6,548 nucleotides of DNA from an uncultured Mycoplasmatota bacterium. Its GTDB lineage: Bacteria; Bacillota_I; Bacilli_A; RF39; UBA660. The stretch is taken from assembly GCA_900553435.1 (NCBI GenBank), contig USDC01000040.1, positions 1 to 6,548 on the forward strand. The letters run 5' to 3'. The position numbers and the translations under genes are program-made. The notes under the pieces are model-generated. The model was not told the DNA's origin. It was given only the letters and a program-made list of their open reading frames with translations, and did no database searches. Shown in pieces: positions 5,767 through 6,548 of this stretch; position 1 is the first letter of the stretch; the number at the start of each line of letters is the position of its first letter.

Positions 5767-6548
5767 AATTTGCTTCAATATAGAAGTTTTCATCCCATAT
5801 ATGTTCCGTTGTATCAAGTTTCTTTAAATTAGTTGTATTAATTAGTAAAAATGTATGTATATTTTCTTTAGTTGTTTCAAGAGGTAAATCCCAAGTTAAA
5901 TCTATATGTAACCATTTTCCTCCAACATACGCTAAATTCCAAACGTGTTTATCACTTGCAACTTTAATATTAGGAATTCCAAGTTTATCTAAAAATATTG
6001 CCATAACATCTGAAAAGCCACTACATATTGCATATCCTTCAAATAGTGGACCAATTGCTTTATTAGAAGAAAACTCACTTTCTCCACTTTCACTTCTTAC
6101 ATTATCATATTTTGTTCTTAATACAAAATAATCATGTATTTTAATTATCTTATTTCTAGTACTTAAATTATTTAAATTAAGTTCATTAATTATTTTATCT
6201 ACCTCAGTATTAATTTTATCAATTTCTTCTTCAGAATAATTTTTTTCAACTACAAGTTCAACTTTACCATCTACGTATACGTTAGATGATATTTTTTTAT
6301 AACTGTTAAATGGAGAAACATAATTACTAATATTACTTAATGTTTTTTTATCTTTAGTAGCAGTCTCTACGTCTTCCTTACAATTTTTATATTCTTTAGG
6401 ACAATAAAATGTAAAATTTTCCCAACCATTATTTAATACATTATAAATAATCATATTAATATCATCAATATTATAGGGTGTGTAGTCACTAGCATTATCA
6501 AAGTTTTTTAAATGAATATTACTATAACTCCTTTTATATTCATTAGCA
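5765..6548 (-). CDS. Transglutaminase/protease-like domain protein (C-terminal part, cut by right edge)
   Basis: The minus frame is open from the stop at 5765-5767 to the right edge, with about 31 codons before the first visible ATG (6454), including KRSYSNIHLKNF and DYTPYNIDD; the true start is therefore probably outside. Counting from ATG 6454, the C-terminal region is a transglutaminase-like fold: IHDYFVLRTKYD (106-117), the nucleophile Cys144 in GYAICSGFSDVMAIFLDKLG, His170 in DKHVWN and Asp185 in WLHIDLTWD, the complete Cys-His-Asp triad with normal spacing. Bacterial proteins of this type are often cell-surface or secreted cysteine peptidases or cross-linkers; no substrate can be named here. 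The part before the core is an unassigned, Asn- and Lys-rich region with NNGWENFTFYCPKEYKNC. Any signal peptide or anchor would lie in the missing N-terminus. It converges on the mutL operon and shares its terminator. Confidence 0.87.
   Translation of the reverse strand, partial: ANEYKRSYSNIHLKNFDNASDYTPYNIDDINMIIYNVLNNGWENFTFYCPKEYKNCKEDVETATKDKKTLSNISNYVSPFNSYKKISSNVYVDGKVELVVEKNYSEEEIDKINTEVDKIINELNLNNLSTRNKIIKIHDYFVLRTKYDNVRSESGESEFSSNKAIGPLFEGYAICSGFSDVMAIFLDKLGIPNIKVASDKHVWNLAYVGGKWLHIDLTWDLPLETTKENIHTFLLINTTNLKKLDTTEHIWDENFYIEAN

Noticed and set aside
1..6548. CRISPR array, tRNA/rRNA, transposon ends or a defence operon
   Set aside because: No regularly spaced repeats, no tRNA-like cloverleaf, no transposase or terminal repeats, and the helicase matches HelD instead of a defence helicase with nuclease partners.

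Overview
The window is very AT-rich DNA (about a quarter G+C by eye). Its low-GC Gram-positive character shows in the mutL-miaA pair, AGGAGG/AGGTGAG ribosome sites, extended -10 promoters and a HelD-type helicase. All tryptophans in the supported proteins are TGG and no TGA interrupts a gene, so the standard bacterial code fits better than the Mycoplasma code. A Bacilli/'Mollicutes-like' gut lineage such as RF39 is a guess, not something the sequence proves.

Layout. (1) 1-1307, plus strand: the C-terminal half of a HelD-family RNA polymerase-recycling helicase. The frame is open to the left edge, so the gene begins outside the window. It ends at a symmetrical hairpin terminator. (2) 1346-2250: a small accessory or decaying island. 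It holds a minus-strand Xre-type HTH regulator broken by one -1 frameshift, a divergent plus-strand 71-residue membrane protein, a minus-strand 5'-truncated second Xre remnant converging on it, and a possible scrap of another protein. The promoter regions face each other around a near-palindrome. (3) 2253-5766: a compact plus-strand operon of mutL (endonuclease-type mismatch repair protein), miaA (tRNA dimethylallyltransferase) and an unrecognised all-helical repeat protein. mutL and miaA overlap by ATGA and the third gene abuts miaA. An extended -10 promoter lies almost on top of the mutL ribosome site, and a hairpin closes the operon. (4) 5765-6548, minus strand: the C-terminal part of a transglutaminase/protease-like Cys-His-Asp protein. 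It is open to the right edge and shares the hairpin terminator with the operon.

The housekeeping genes have familiar roles: transcription recycling, mismatch repair and tRNA modification. No mutS is in view. The least explained parts are the regulator/membrane-protein island between helD and mutL, where a second promoter matches the mutL promoter in spacing and leader sequence, and the helical repeat protein coupled to mutL-miaA. I see no CRISPR array, RNA gene, transposase or convincing new defence system.
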